Source: Pigoraptor chileana (lineage: Eukaryota; Opisthokonta; Filasterea). From it: a stretch of DNA of 25,778 nucleotides. Below are positions 10,391 through 25,778 of the stretch, in pieces (the first letter of the stretch is position 1; each line of letters begins with the position of its first letter). The stretch spans positions 1 through 25,778 of the forward strand of contig CALSCR010003268.1 of the NCBI GenBank assembly GCA_943704495.1, read 5' to 3'. The notes under the pieces are model-generated. The model was not told the origin of the DNA. It did no database searches and saw only the letters and a list, made by a program, of their open reading frames with translations. The translations under genes were made by a program, and so were the position numbers.

Positions 10391-12410
10391 ATTGCAGGGC
10401 ACAGGACACGACGAGATACATGCCAAGGTATGTGCATGAGTGACACTGATCATTCTTATAAAACCTGTCATTGAGTTGAGGAAAACAGGTGGCTTGTGTG
10501 GCCGCAGGCATACATTGATTAAATCAGATCAGGTCACACATACATACACACACACCCACACCACTCCAATCATTCAGCCTTCGTTTTGTGTGTGCAGCAA
10601 TCGGCATCGACATGAAAAGGAAAGGCCCTGTTGTGACGGCAACTTCAAGCGAGAATTTTTGGACAAGGCGTGTGGAAAAGCAACGCACCGTCACGTGAAT
10701 TGGAAGGTATGTCCTCCGTATGAAAGCAGTGTCGACCGGTTTCACACCACGGATGTCGACGTCATTGGACTCCTGTGACGCACGTTTTACATGGGCCACG
10801 ATGATTAAGGCCGTATGAAAAAATACACAAAGAAGCAATTGAGCAACAAGAAAAAAACAACTAACGAAAACAGTAACAAAAGTAGTAACAATACGTCAGC
10901 AGCAGACAAGAAGGGCTTATACATACCAAGGGACTGGCTATGAGGACGGCATCAAAGGAGTCCGGCACCTCATCCTCAAGAGTGAAGACGAGTATTCGAC
11001 CGCCCTCCTCCGACGGTGACTCGAGTTCCAGCTTTGTGACTGTTCGGCCGAGGCGAACACTCGCGCCAGACGACCTGGCCAGCGAATCAATGAGCACCGA
11101 ATTGCCCGCACACACGCGGAATAGCCGCTCTGACTGTCCAGACACAATGGACGCAAATCCACCGAGGGCGTGCATGTCCGAAAGGCGTTGATAATAAATG
11201 TGGTCGCTTATTGCTGCAAATTGGGATAACGGTGTGTAAGAATACGGGGTTGTGTCACGTGGCTTTCACATTGAATGCAGGCGATGTTGGACAACACAAG
11301 GACTGGGATTTAGTTATGGGCGTAAGTACTGAAGAACACACACACACACACACACACACCCACACCCACACACACAAGTGCACATACACATATAATAATA
11401 ATAACAAAATTGCACTCACGCTGCACAATTTCGCTTGAAAACGGCTTGCCGACACCGCGGCCCTCCAAATAGGATTCCATCGACGACTGCGTCAGATTCA
11501 ACAGACCTATTTCTCCGAGCATATCCTCAACGGACGAGAAGGAAGGCCGCTCGTAGAGAAGACTAAGACGCTCAGCGACGGCTGGAGTGACGCCAGACAT
11601 ACGCCACACGTCGAGTCCATAACGTTGCATGAGCAAGAACAGCGTGACAAGGCTGTGCGTGTGCGTGTACGGGTGGGGAAGGTGGGGGAAAGAATATTGT
11701 AATAACGTTAGCACCGTGTATGAGCTCTGCAATAAATACACGTGAGAAAGACCGTAAAGTCGAATAACTGGCGTAATCTATGCCTGCAGACGCAGCAATA
11801 GAACAATGGTGCATGAAGACAAGTGCAAGTCCATCGATGTCCCCACTCACTCTGAATTGGAGCTCTTAAACACGAAATTGCGGCCGTCCCACACCCCGAA
11901 ATCCGACCGCCTGCTTGACGCGCACTTTGGTATGTCAAACTCTTCCGTCAAATTCATCGCGAGACGGCTGCCGTCGAGAAATGCCGATGCTCCCAGCTCA
12001 ACCACGCCGCTTCCAAGGTCTACCGCCTGCACGCGACCACCCAACTGCATGTGCATCCGGTTGTTGTATGTGTGTATGTGTGAAGATTTTACGTGGTAGT
12101 GTGAATGTGCATGCCACCTTCATCATATACACATTTATCGTCGTAGGCTGAACGGGTGATCTGAATACGTAAACCCCCTTAGCATGCCGGAGATACCCCC
12201 ACACACCTTGTCAGCCCGCTCGTATAGCACGATGTCCACATTTTGTTTGCCCAGAAACTGTGCAAGATAGTGTGCTGCCGACGCACCGGATATACCGCCT
12301 CCAATAATGGCAACGCGCGGGCGCAGCAGCGGAGTTGCATTTGTGGCACTACATGTGCTCACATACATAAAAGCAAATAAGACGACCAAAATTTGCACGA
12401 TTTTCAACAT
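9507..12410 (-). CDS. PCYOX1: Prenylcysteine oxidase (FAD-dependent prenylcysteine lyase)
   Basis: Secretory/lysosomal flavoenzyme that oxidises the thioether of prenylcysteine left after breakdown of prenylated proteins, releasing cysteine, the prenyl aldehyde and hydrogen peroxide (family knowledge). Minus-strand exons in order: 12410-12207, 12044-11851, 11652-11420, 11213-10927, 10772-10689, 10343-10116, 9833-9507. They sum to 1557 nt, 518 residues plus TAA, close to the ~505 of the human enzyme; phases agree at every junction. Seen: hydrophobic signal peptide at 1-22; FAD-binding GGGISG at 37-42 within RVAIIGGGISGASAAHYL; YERADK at 63-68 then LGGRV, the usual second nucleotide-contact stretch; FKSSNS and RYGLDVWRMS in exons 2-3; HVT-VVRGHLN across exons 5-6; and a C-terminal YLNAAESALSMMET (FAD-domain closing motif). 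The tail after about residue 455 is not conserved and ends in a short hydrophobic stretch, FLIKWILLM. The start is the only ATG that supplies the signal peptide. Confidence 0.93.
10348..10562 (-). repeat. GT/CA runs in PCYOX intron 5
   Basis: On the coding (minus) strand this intron has a GT-rich run (plus-strand CA at about 10536-10562) and then a CA run just before the acceptor (plus-strand GT at about 10348-10390). This is the same 5' GT, 3' CA order seen in plus-strand genes. Confidence 0.8.
11337..11376 (-). repeat. (CA)n microsatellite in PCYOX intron 3
   Basis: A CA run on the plus strand, so a GT run on the coding strand close to the donor at 11419. Confidence 0.9.
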
Positions 12411-13320
12411 GATTGCGCCTATATATGTATCGATCTTATTATATCTACATTCTCCGTTTTCTGTGCCTTTTGGGCTCTCTTGAAACTTAAAAAAAAGATC
12501 AATAACGAAGAGGAAGCATGACCTCCCCGTGAGATAATCTGATTTCTGTCAGTTGTGAAACAACACATCTGTCAGTGCGAAGTTTTGCTGACGTCATGCA
12601 TGTCACGTGATGGTGGACGGGTCGCCGCCTAATTATTACGAGGCCTCGCAACACATATTACGAGAACTCGCTACAATTACAAAGTGGTACCTGACGTGTT
12701 TTGCGACGACCAATGGGAATGCGGCGTTTGTCATTGTGCACATTTCTGCCAACGCCATTACACACACACACACGCACACGCACACACACACACAACTGCG
12801 ATGCGCACATTTATACCATGCACACGCACACACGCACACACACACACACACGCACACACACATACACACACAGATACATACACATATACACATAAATATA
12901 TATATATATATACCGCGCACACGCACTGCAAATTTGCAGCATACATCGTAAAAGCGCACATGGTCACGGCACACAAGACTTGTGTGATTCGGTTGTCGAG
13001 AGACGGCAAAGATCCCCTTTCTGTGTTGCCAAAGCTCGCTCCGTTCTTTATCCAAGCCCTTTCTTTGTCGCATGTACATTGCACACATTTGAGAAGTTTG
13101 TGTGTGACACATCTTTATCTCTTCTCTTCGGTCGCATCGTACCACTTTCATTTGGTGCGCCCTATTACCACCTAGAGGGCGTGCGCATGCGCGTGCGTTG
13201 TTGCGTGAGTGCATATTTGCGTGCGATCTTCGTTGCGGGTCGTCCGGTTCCTCTTTGAGGAGCCTGTTGTGTGCGAGTGTGTGTGTGAGAGTGGGCGGCA
13301 CACGCATCTTTCGCGCAACC
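12411..13320. other. Divergent intergenic region between PCYOX (-) and AMPK alpha (+)
   Basis: 910 bp between two divergent start codons, so it must hold both promoters. It contains (CA)n blocks with an (AT)n tail at about 12758-12912, a CCAAT box in GACCAATGGG near 12710, and CACGTG at about 12604. TATATAT next to the PCYOX start (12420-12427) could serve that gene. The long minus-strand frame 12636-13322 is driven by the CA repeat and shows no family resemblance, so I do not call a gene. Confidence 0.5.
12758..12912 (+). repeat. (CA)n microsatellite with (AT)n tail
   Basis: Two CA-rich blocks separated by about 35 bp, then CACATATACACATAA and a pure AT run at about 12897-12912. It lies in the shared upstream region of two divergent genes. 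Confidence 0.93.
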
Positions 13321-18778
<5,458 letters not shown>

Positions 18779-19560
18779 TACACTGCCATTCTGAATGCGG
18801 ACACCACGATGAAAGCCTACTTATCAGTGGAGTTGGTCATGAGAGACCTTCAGTACTCAAAACGCCTTAGGCGTAAGCACATCGACACCAACATTGCTCA
18901 CCGCCGGCTGAGAGGGTCATAAGAGAGAGAGAGAGAGATGTAGGATACAAGTCAGTGTCGTAGGCCCTGTGCCCATGGACTCCACAACCAAGAGAGAGAG
19001 AGAGGGATATAAGATTCAAGTCGTCAGTGTCTTTGGAGCTGTGCCATGGACTCCACACACATACCGAGACACGTACTCACTCACTGACACACACACACTC
19101 AGCGAGATGCATTATTATTTTAGGTTTCTTTGGTGCTGTGCCCATGGAATCCACAGCAGAGAAAGAGAGACCTTCAGTACTCAAAAAGCCACAGACGTGA
19201 GCCCATCTCATCTCCAAAGAGAGGGAAAGTGAGGCGAGGGTAAGGCCGGCCGGCGGCATTTGTCGCCACTGCGGTGGCGAGTAAGTGGAGCACGGCTGTC
19301 ACGTGATGACAGATTGCAATTGCACCACGTGACTCGCGATGTGGTCACGCGAATTGTCAGTACTTGCCCTTCATCGCATTCTCTTGTTGAAAACACGGAG
19401 GGGAATTGCCAAAACCTAAGAGATTTAGGACGTCGGTCTGGTTACCATCCATAGACACACATACATACACACACACACACACATATACCGACACAAACCA
19501 CAACGTCTATAATCAAGGGAGGGCAAATGTGTCTCTGATTCCCCACTGCACTGCGCAGCG
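18779..19560. other. Intergenic region between AMPK alpha and the triple-module gene
   Basis: No coding sequence recognised. It contains GA-rich runs (around 18920 and 18995), several near-identical blocks (listed separately), two CACGTG sites near 19300 and 19326 (TCACGTGATG and CCACGTGACT), and a short (CA)n near 19458-19485. It should contain the AMPK 3' end and the promoter of the downstream gene. Confidence 0.55.
18841..19186 (+). repeat. Duplicated and triplicated blocks
   Basis: GAGAGACCTTCAGTACTCAA occurs exactly at 18841-18860 and 19165-19184. A second block, with core CTGTGCCCATGGACTCCACA, occurs three times in slightly different forms (near 18967, 19040 and 19135), each beside GA-rich sequence. 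The pattern suggests past unequal tandem duplication of a block of about 100-320 bp. Confidence 0.75.
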
Positions 19561-22500
19561 ATGCAGGGACGGTCGTCGCGGCTGTGCTCCGTATCGTACG
19601 GGCGCATCCGCCTCGCCATCTTTTCCTTTGTCGCCGTGGTTTCGGGTGGGTGCTCTGCTCGTGTTCAACGACAGTGTCTGTGGGGTTTTCTTAATGATGT
19701 ACAGTCTCTCATGTGTTTGTGGAGTTTCTGAGTGCGGTAGTGGGTCTACGGTGCAGCTTACCACTTGCTCATTAGCCATTGCGATTTGTGAATGGTGTGT
19801 GTGTGTAATTGTGTGCGCTTTTCATGGAATCCCTTAATAACATTTGATGGTTGCGCCTTCCACTCCCTACACGCACGCATACGCATACACACACAAACAC
19901 ACACACGCACACGCATACGCGCACACATTACACACTTACATGCACACTACATTCTCATTCACGCTCATTCATACTCATACACACTCATACACACACCCAC
20001 ACCCACACATACACGCACATGCACACACACAACGCGCACATACACACTCACAAATACACACAAACACACACACGCAACTCCAGTTGGCACACTCTTGCTC
20101 TCGGTCTCGCACAGGGATGACCTTTGGGACCGATCTCTCATCCGTAATGTTAGCGGAAGGCGTCCGCAAGCACCAATCAGCGATGACGACAGCCTTCTCG
20201 ACAAAAAGGGAGGGAATCAAAATTCAATCGATGAGGCTGGAAAAAATGAGCAAGATTTGCACGCAATTGGTGCGCGCGATAGTGTCAGATCGCGTGGCGG
20301 AGTACTGAAGGATGGTCATGTCGGAAAAGCGGACGGTGACGTCGGAACGAATCGCGGGCAGAAAGAGTTTGTCAGAATGCAGGGCGATGCCCCCGTAAAA
20401 GATGCCGCGGAAAAACTGGATCCGAGGCGGGCAGATGCTGCGGCGGCCTTGGAGAGAAATCCCGACGTCCCCAGGGAGTTAAATATCCAAAAGCAGCCGT
20501 TTGGAAGCGACGGCAGAGACAACGGCAATGCTGATTTTGCCCGTGAACGTGCCGCAGCAGAAGGAAGCAAAAAGGGAGATATTGCGAATGATAACGTGCC
20601 TGTGGCGCCCCTCGATGGAGCATGGCGTGTAGACGGTGTGCCAGGTGGTGTTCCGGGCGGTAAGCGTGCAGAGGAGGGCGATGGTGGCAAGCGTGCTGCT
20701 GTGGGGAGGGATGAGTCGGCGACACAGCGTGTGTTGTCGAAGGATGACGATTTGCTGAGCAAACGCACGAACGTCGATAAGGAAACGCATGTGCTGACAA
20801 TGGGCGACAATGTGGCTGCACTCTCCGTCGCTGAGATGTCGCTTGAGAGCGCGAGGTCTTTTTACGCCGGAAAACCGTCGGACGCATTTGTTGCCTCTGT
20901 GCTTGCAATTCACGCGGCAAGACAGCGGAAGAGTTCCGCTGAAAATTCCGACGGCCGGGGCAGTCCCTCGTCACGTGAGACCGGGCGTTCTGTGCGCAGT
21001 CGTGGCAGTCACGTGGCGCAGCAGTCACAGCCACGCAGAAATTTGATGGACTTTATGTGGAGTGCGATCATCGACGGGGACTTGCCTTCGCGGCACGTGA
21101 CGGGAGGTGCTCTTGTGTTTGACGGCAACAGGGACTATGGAAAGATGTCAAACGCTGCACCGGCGATATCGCCGAGCGTGAGGGAAGGGACAGTGCTTGA
21201 GGTCGGGTCCGGTGGGTTCGCTCTTGCGGCTGTGCGTGGAAAGCGAGCGCGCGCGGCGCTTGTGCTGTGTCCGAACGGGGATGAGGAGGTGGGCATGGCT
21301 CTTGTGTTGTTTGTGGAATACGGTCTGTTATGTGTTGTGTTGTGTTATGGTGTGTGCTGTGTGCTGTGTGATATTTGCTGTTTTTGTTGTGTCTTCTTTC
21401 CTTTAAGCTCTTTTGTGCTCACTCTCGTTGGTCTGGCATACATGCACACTCACTGAATTTAGCTCCTTGTTCTGATACTATTATTACTGGGAGCACATTT
21501 GGGGCGCACAGTATGCTCACGCTACTGCCCACATCTACCTGTGCTTGTTGGTATGTTTGTTTGTTTGTTTGTTTTTTTGTTTATTTGCTTATTTATTTGT
21601 TTCTTTGTTTTGGCTGTTTGTGCGTCTGTAATTGCAGGCGAATGAGTTGGTTTCGGCACGGAATGCTGAGGGCCTGCTTGAGGTGAAGGCCGCGAGCACA
21701 CCCCCGGATGCACTTGAACGCGCCATCGACACACTTTACGACCACCCCACTGTCCTTTTCAGGTGTGTGAGTTTGTGTGTGTGTGTGTGTGTGTGTGTGA
21801 TTGTGTCTGTGTCTGTGTATGTGTCTGTGTATGTGTCTGTGTCTGTGTCTGTGTCTGTGTCTGTGTCTGTGTCTGTGTGTGGGTGTGGGTGTGTGTGGGA
21901 GTGCTGACGGCACTTCCCTTGCTCTTTCCATTGGTCCATGGGTTGATGATCAACAACTATTTGAATGTTGTTTGTTTTGTTTGTGCATATTTAGGACTGT
22001 TTTTGTTGGTAATATCACCGCCGTCGTCGGGACCCTGCTTCCCCATGAATTGGAGCGAGTTCTCGCAAAGATTTTCCTCTTGGGACGCGAGACAATCATT
22101 CGCGAAACGAAAATGTCAGGAAGGACGGTGCGTATTTGCCTGTGCCTGTGTTGTATTGCACTGTATTGTGTATGGGTGTGGGTGTATGTGTGTGGGTGTG
22201 GGTGTGGGTGTATGTGTGTGGGTGTGGGTGTATGGGTGTGTGAAGTGTGTGTGTACTTGGGTGTGTCTGCCTGTATTGCGTTATGTGTATGAGAAGGGGG
22301 GGGGAGGGGTAAGCTTAATTATTATTGCTGCACTGTGATTCATAGTTAGTGCCCCCTTTCTATCTATTTCTTCTGTCGCTCATTCGTGTCAATCTGGGCT
22401 CACACCTGGGTATTGTGTGTGTATCCGTGTTTGTTTTTATGTTTGTGCTTTTGTAATGTACTCTGCCGCTGTCATTGTGTTGCCGCACGCAGGCGAGCTA

Positions 22501-25500
22501 CTTTTCATACTGGCCCACATTCAAGCTGTTTCTTGAGCGAGCCGTCGCCATTGCGGGAATCGACGCCACAGTGAAAGAAGTCGCGGACTATTCCCTATGG
22601 TCCTCCTCTGGAATTCGCCTCTATCACGTGGGTCCCAAAAACGCAACAAGGGAAATCTCGTCAGAACTGTGCTCGTTTCTCGCTCCCTCCTCTCTCGACA
22701 GCAACAACAACAACAACAACAACAATAATAACAATAACAATAACAACGCTGAGGATAGGAATGCATGCGCGCTCGTTACCTCCACCATGCATGTCGTCAA
22801 CTCCACGACGGCATTCACCGAGATTGTGCATCTGCACCATGGCGCCCAGCGTCATCCTTTGGCCAATGTGACGGACGTGATCCCAATGGACGCACTGTTT
22901 GCACTGCCTTTGGTGGCGTCGGACCGCGAGAGCCTTTTTGGTGTCATTCTCGATCGCATGGCATCCGCACTTCAACGTGGATCTAGCGACAGGCATCCCG
23001 ACGTGTTCGCCGCCCTTCTAGAAACCGCAAACACTGCTCTTCTTGCTGGAAAGTCGGTCGGTCGCATATCGTCGAATCTTGCGTTTCACAATCGCGATGC
23101 TGTTGATGTTCCGCTGCGATGGCGCATGCGTGCAAGCACAATGGATCGGGATCTGGGTGCGCGGCTGATGGCGGAGGATGTGTTTGGCGGGGAATGGGCG
23201 CTGCCTGTCGGAGGTGCTGCGACTGACGCAAGATCGCCGCCTGGTGTGCCTGGCTCTGTATTGGGGTCCACGGGTTCATCGTCGGTCTCATCCTCGTCGG
23301 CATCCGGGGGAATGACCGCCGTGTCGCCCGAGGCCCAGATGCAGGCGTTTGTTCTTCAGATGCTTGCATCCGGGGCTGCGTCTGGGAAGCCTCTCACGTC
23401 GGATGAAATTGCAAAGGCGATGGTGGAGAAACAGAAAAAGGAAGGTGACGGAAGCAGTCCGGGCGTGTCAGCCGGGGGGTCTCTAAATGGCAAGGATGGG
23501 GCGGTGGTCTCCACGAATGGGAAGGATGGCGAGGTCGGGTCAGGCGATGCCACAGTGAAGGGTCGCAAACTGTTGTCTATTGCCACACTTTCGCGGCCGC
23601 TGCGCATGTACAAGTCACTTTGGGACGTTGTCTCGCCGCATCTCCCCGCGATTGCCTCTTTGGGAGAGCCGTGGACCGTTTTCGCCACGGGAGGAAGGTC
23701 CACTCTCGTCGCCACCAAAATTGCCAAGCGGTTTCCGTCCTCGCGCGTGCTTGCTCTCATCGACGATGCTGATGAGGACGCGGCACGTGAGGCCCGCAGG
23801 TTGCGCCAGTCTCTTGCCCTCGACAACCTTGTTGTGCTGCGTGGGAAGATGGACGCGCCGACCGCGCTCCGTCTTGTGAAGTCCCCGGACATGTTCTCTG
23901 TGCAAATTGTTGGTGTGGACGCTTTTCTCCCGCTTCTCTCACGCCCTCACAGTGCGTCGCCGTCGTCATCTCCTGACGCGAATCCCGCGTCATTGTCCCT
24001 GGAATCACTCGCAGCCCACCTGGGTGGCGTCATTTCGCTTGCCCGCGTCACTTTCTTGGAACTTCCCCTGCCGGAGGTGTTGTACGCCGCGTGGGAGGAT
24101 GCAATCCACGCACCAGAAGAGATTTCAGACATTTCTGAAGATCGCAACGACCATGTTGATGTTGGGTCGACTCGTGACACGAGAGAATTGCGAAGAAATG
24201 CATTTCTGGTATCGTTCAAGGGGCTGTTGGACGCCGCCGCTGTGTCTGTGGGCGCCGATTGCGACATTCGCATACTCGGAGATTCATCGGCCGCTGCCAG
24301 TGGTTGCCTCGTGGCACGCATAGCATTGAACACAGTGGCAAGGAGGGTTGATTCCGGTTGCGATGGTAACGACGTGGCCACTCTGTCTATTCGGCGCACC
24401 GTGGAAGGGATGGGGCGCTCCAGGCACGAAGCGTCTCTTCTTCTTCCCGACGGATCCGCGGCTCCTCTGCGTCGCGCATTCTCGTGGGTTAGCTTGTCGT
24501 TTGTGTTGCGGGCGGGAATAGATTCGACCGAGACGAAGCTGCTGTTCCGGGAGTATCTGTCTCTGCCGCCGTCTCGCAACATGTGTCCTGTTCACGTGGG
24601 CGTAGGATTACGAGTCGGAAAGGGTGCGTCTCTCACACATGACCCGATTGGCGAGGCGCAGACGGAAGAGGCGACATATCACGACGACACGGACCGTATT
24701 GAGGCTGCAAGGAAGGACACTCTGGTTGCATTTTACGAAGGGGAGAACGCCAGCAACGAGGGCAATGATGCTGCTGATGCGGACAGTGCCATCCGCATCC
24801 ATGCGCGGGCAGTGCGGTTTGTGGACGACGCCGCTGTGTTCGCCCTGGTGTCCCCGCTGCTTGATCGGGAAGGAGGAGCATTTTCGTTCATGGAGCACGG
24901 GAGCGGAGACGGTCTGTTCAGCTTGATGGTCGCCCGACGCTATCCGAACGCGACTGTCGTCTCTCTTGAATCCGACGAGGTACTTGCAGATGCACACACC
25001 CGCGCGGCTTCCTCTCTCGGTCTGCACAACAACGCCGTGTGTCGCCCCGCTGCCACGTCCATCCCCGCAAAAGACATTGTCACAAAACTGTTTGAGAGCC
25101 CCGAATTCCTGCGATATCAGTATGTGAGATTGGATGCCCTTTTGGGAACAATTGCCGCACTCTCTAGAACAGACGTCGACACTCTCCTCGGTCAACTGAT
25201 GTCGACTGGGCTGACATCTTTCTTCCAAGTTCCCTCTGCCGCAACACTGTCCCTCGCCTTCACGACCTTCTTCCCCGAGTTTGGGCACGGCGGTGCTCTG
25301 GACGGACGCGCCGAGGAAGAGCAAGACGATGAGAGCATGCGCACACCTCGCGTCTCTCGATTTGGCAGGCACATGACCGGACATCCGACGCGTTACATGT
25401 GGGACACACACCCTCTCCCAGCGTTTGTCGACGCCGAGAAACGGCTGATTGGAGAGTCGTCGCGGGCGGATACTCTCAACACGAGCGTCAGTGCGATTAT

Positions 25501-25624
25501 GTTGTCGCCTGTAGCGCCCACGCGCGCAAATGTGGCCCAGCATGTTGGAGACCCCGGATGGAGGATTGTTGAGGTGACCGTCCGCAATATGACGGCAAGC
25601 GTCAATCACCACTTTGATTACAAG
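19561..25624 (+). CDS. Membrane-anchored protein with three methyltransferase-like Rossmann modules (3' end outside window)
   Basis: I do not recognise this gene. Model: 19561-19645, 20084-21288, 21638-21762, 21995-22127, 22493-25624, then a donor at 25625; 1560 residues so far. Residues 13-36 form a hydrophobic segment (AIFSFVAVVSVGTLLLSV) after basic residues, so a signal anchor or signal peptide is likely. Residues ~45-345 are charged and look disordered. Three similar modules follow. Module 1: VLEVGSGG at 399-406. Module 2: VFATGG at 912-917. Module 3: MEHGSGDG at 1316-1323, followed by VVSLESDE, a good fit to SAM-binding motif I and its acidic partner. After each motif comes a matching segment: LYDHPTVLFRTVFVGNI, VKSPDMFSVQIVGVDA, FESPEFLRYQYVRLDA. 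Modules 1 and 3 also share a tail (MSGRTASYFSYW / MTGHPTRYMWDT). There is a 15-Asn tract at 587-601 and Ser/Gly-rich linkers near 770-860. Activity and substrate are unknown. The fifth exon is 3132 nt, unusually long here. Confidence 0.75.
19871..20080 (+). repeat. CA-rich microsatellite in intron 1 of the triple-module gene
   Basis: Interrupted (CA)n with CATACG and CACG variants fills the 3' half of the intron and runs up to the acceptor at 20083. Its Thr/His-rich open frames join by chance to the real exon 2 frame. Confidence 0.92.
21771..21897 (+). repeat. (TG)n followed by (TGTGTC)n at a 5' intron end
   Basis: Immediately after the donor at 21763 comes a TG run, then about a dozen hexamers of the TGTGTC type, then TGTGGG variants. 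Confidence 0.93.
22703..22747 (+). repeat. In-frame AAC/AAT run encoding 15 asparagines
   Basis: Pure AAC/AAT codons inside the large coding exon, encoding residues 587-601 between module 1 and the following linker. The mix of AAC and AAT suggests it is not a very recent expansion. Confidence 0.9.
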
Positions 25625-25778
25625 GTATGTGTGTGTGTTTGAGTGTGTGTGTGTGTGTGTGTGTGTGTTTGTCACTCTCTCTTTGTGTGTGTCACTCTCT
25701 CTTTGTGTCTGTGTCTGTGTCTGTGTCTGTGTCTGTGTCTGTGTCTGTGTCTGTGTCTGTGTCTGTGTCTGTGTCTGT
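25625..25778 (+). repeat. (TG)n and (TGTGTC)n at a 5' intron end, reaching the window edge
   Basis: The intron after the giant exon starts GTATGT, has a TG run, then two copies of GTCACTCTCTCTTTGTGT (near 25671 and 25691), then (TGTGTC)n to the right edge. It is the same TG-then-TGTGTC order as in an earlier intron of the same gene. Confidence 0.93.

Noticed and set aside
24608-25675. 355-residue antisense open frame on the minus strand
   Set aside because: It lies opposite the triple-module coding exon, whose plus-strand frame is open for 1044 codons with recognisable domain motifs. The minus frame begins inside the TG repeat and has no family resemblance.

Overview
This is nuclear DNA of an intron-rich eukaryote. 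It holds four recognisable conserved eukaryotic genes split by about 37 spliceosomal introns, and one large gene I do not recognise. The kinase is very close in sequence to animal AMPK, and a prenylcysteine oxidase is present, which budding yeast lacks (from memory). A unicellular relative of animals or another non-fungal protist fits best, but the species cannot be read from the sequence. (TG)n/(CA)n microsatellites fill most introns and several intergenic gaps. I see no prokaryotic operons, tRNA, rRNA or CRISPR array.

Layout: (1) 121-507 (+) is the last coding exon of a signal peptide peptidase. (2) 508-2623 is intergenic. It has a GC-rich, hairpin-bearing island and a palindromic TATA-like site upstream of the next gene. 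(3) 2624-8472 (+) is ARMC8/Gid5, a subunit of the CTLH/GID ubiquitin ligase, in 15 exons with a predicted 6-nt first coding exon. (4) 8473-9506 is a convergent 3' gap with a degenerate tandem repeat. (5) 9507-12410 (-) is prenylcysteine oxidase in 7 exons. (6) 12411-13320 is a divergent promoter region with microsatellites. (7) 13321-18778 (+) is the AMPK alpha catalytic subunit in 13 exons, with one GC-AG intron and a ~30-bp minisatellite inside an intron. (8) 18779-19560 is intergenic with duplicated blocks. (9) From 19561 to the right edge (+) is a very large protein. It has an N-terminal hydrophobic anchor, a disordered charged region and three consecutive Rossmann/methyltransferase-like modules, and it continues past the window.

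The four known genes act in separate processes: ER intramembrane proteolysis, protein degradation, prenylcysteine breakdown and energy sensing. Nothing shows that they work together, and the order looks like ordinary eukaryotic gene neighbourhood. The exon models for ARMC8, PCYOX and AMPK were built by eye from splice signals and remembered family sequences, and each closes to a whole number of codons (761, 518 and 574 residues). The most novel item is the triple-module protein at the right end. Genome-style oddities are the GTG-type donor sites, the 5' GT-run/3' CA-run arrangement inside introns, and a high density of CACGTG.
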